Shown here in pieces: positions 49,415 to 49,472 of a stretch of 49,472 nt of DNA. The stretch spans positions 1 through 49,472 of the forward strand of contig JAWOBP010000068.1 of the NCBI GenBank assembly GCA_046484285.1, read 5' to 3'. Positions within the stretch are counted from its first letter, which is position 1. Each line of letters begins with the position of its first letter. A program made the position numbers and the translations under genes. Below the pieces are notes generated by a model. The model searched no databases. It was not told the origin of the DNA and saw only the letters and a program-made list of their open reading frames with translations. The DNA is from CAZHCG01 sp046484285 (GTDB lineage: Bacteria; Myxococcota_A; Polyangia; JAAYKL01).

Positions 49415-49472
49415 ATGAGATTCTGGAGCCCCGACAAAGCCTACTTCGTCACCAACCGCTGCGAGCAGGAGC
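49415..49472 (+). CDS. REP-associated (RAYT-like, Y1-family) transposase, N-terminal fragment
   Basis: Only 19 codons are present before the window ends: MRFWSPDKAYFVTNRCEQE. GGGAGGAC (49402-49409) precedes the ATG. From memory, the wording PDKAYFVTNRC is the start of the IS200-related Y1 HUH domain of REP-associated transposases in deltaproteobacteria. The catalytic HUH and Tyr residues are beyond the edge. Confidence 0.65.
   Translation, partial: MRFWSPDKAYFVTNRCEQE

Overview
The window looks like chromosomal DNA of a high-GC, Gram-negative bacterium, most likely a myxobacterium-like or other former deltaproteobacterial (Myxococcota-type) lineage. This is inferred from gene content: many lipoproteins with Ser-Asp or Asp-Thr spacers, choice-of-anchor-L and thrombospondin-3-type modules, sigma54 enhancer-binding proteins, ECF sigma factors, a eukaryote-like Ser/Thr kinase with zinc ribbon, a TonB receptor and REP-associated (RAYT) transposases. 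No phage, integron, CRISPR array or large mobile island is visible. RAYT fragments lie at both edges: a C-terminus at the left and an N-terminus at the right.

Layout. 1-9633 (+): RAYT end, an outer-membrane beta-barrel protein with a Pro-Gln tail, a 1384-residue coiled-coil protein with a degenerate methyltransferase-like head, and three tandem choice-of-anchor-L lipoproteins. 9634-16372 (-): cyclic-nucleotide-domain protein, NtrC/NtrX-type regulator, aspartokinase, Asp-Thr-repeat lipoprotein, and an ECF sigma/anti-sigma pair. 16615-20300 (+): grpE-dnaK-dnaJ. 20304-21824 (-): HMG-CoA synthase family enzyme. 21998-22947 (+): a small membrane protein and a DUF2007/zinc-ribbon protein. 22954-23139 (-): tRNA-Glu and tRNA-Lys.

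23351-28938 (+): seven tightly packed genes (two lipoproteins, TonB receptor, ECF S component, methyltransferase, EcfT, EcfA), apparently a complete two-membrane uptake system for an unknown ligand. A strong promoter overlapped by a perfect palindrome precedes it. 29008-35375 (-): a zinc-ribbon membrane protein, a Ser/Thr kinase, queA and tgt, in transcription order. 35551-36555 (-): a lipoprotein with a degraded metallophosphatase fold. 36894-37768 (+): an ECF sigma gene and a 60-codon ORF behind a convincing sigma54 promoter. 37792-39210 (-): a PAS-AAA+-Fis activator that could drive that promoter. 39372-45896: TPR-like membrane protein, lipoprotein, DUF882 peptidase, PgpH-like HD phosphodiesterase, single-domain response regulator (probably leaderless) and hrcA. 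45835-49189 (-): a secreted double SRPBCC protein and a P1B-type ATPase-like protein that has lost essentially all its catalytic motifs.

The strongest candidates for something undescribed are the pseudo-P1B-ATPase with a TRASH-like finger, the TonB-ECF-methyltransferase operon, the sigma54-to-ECF sigma cascade, and the kinase next to a membrane protein bearing repeated TMLGxP threonine motifs. All functions are inferred from sequence reading alone; no database search was run.
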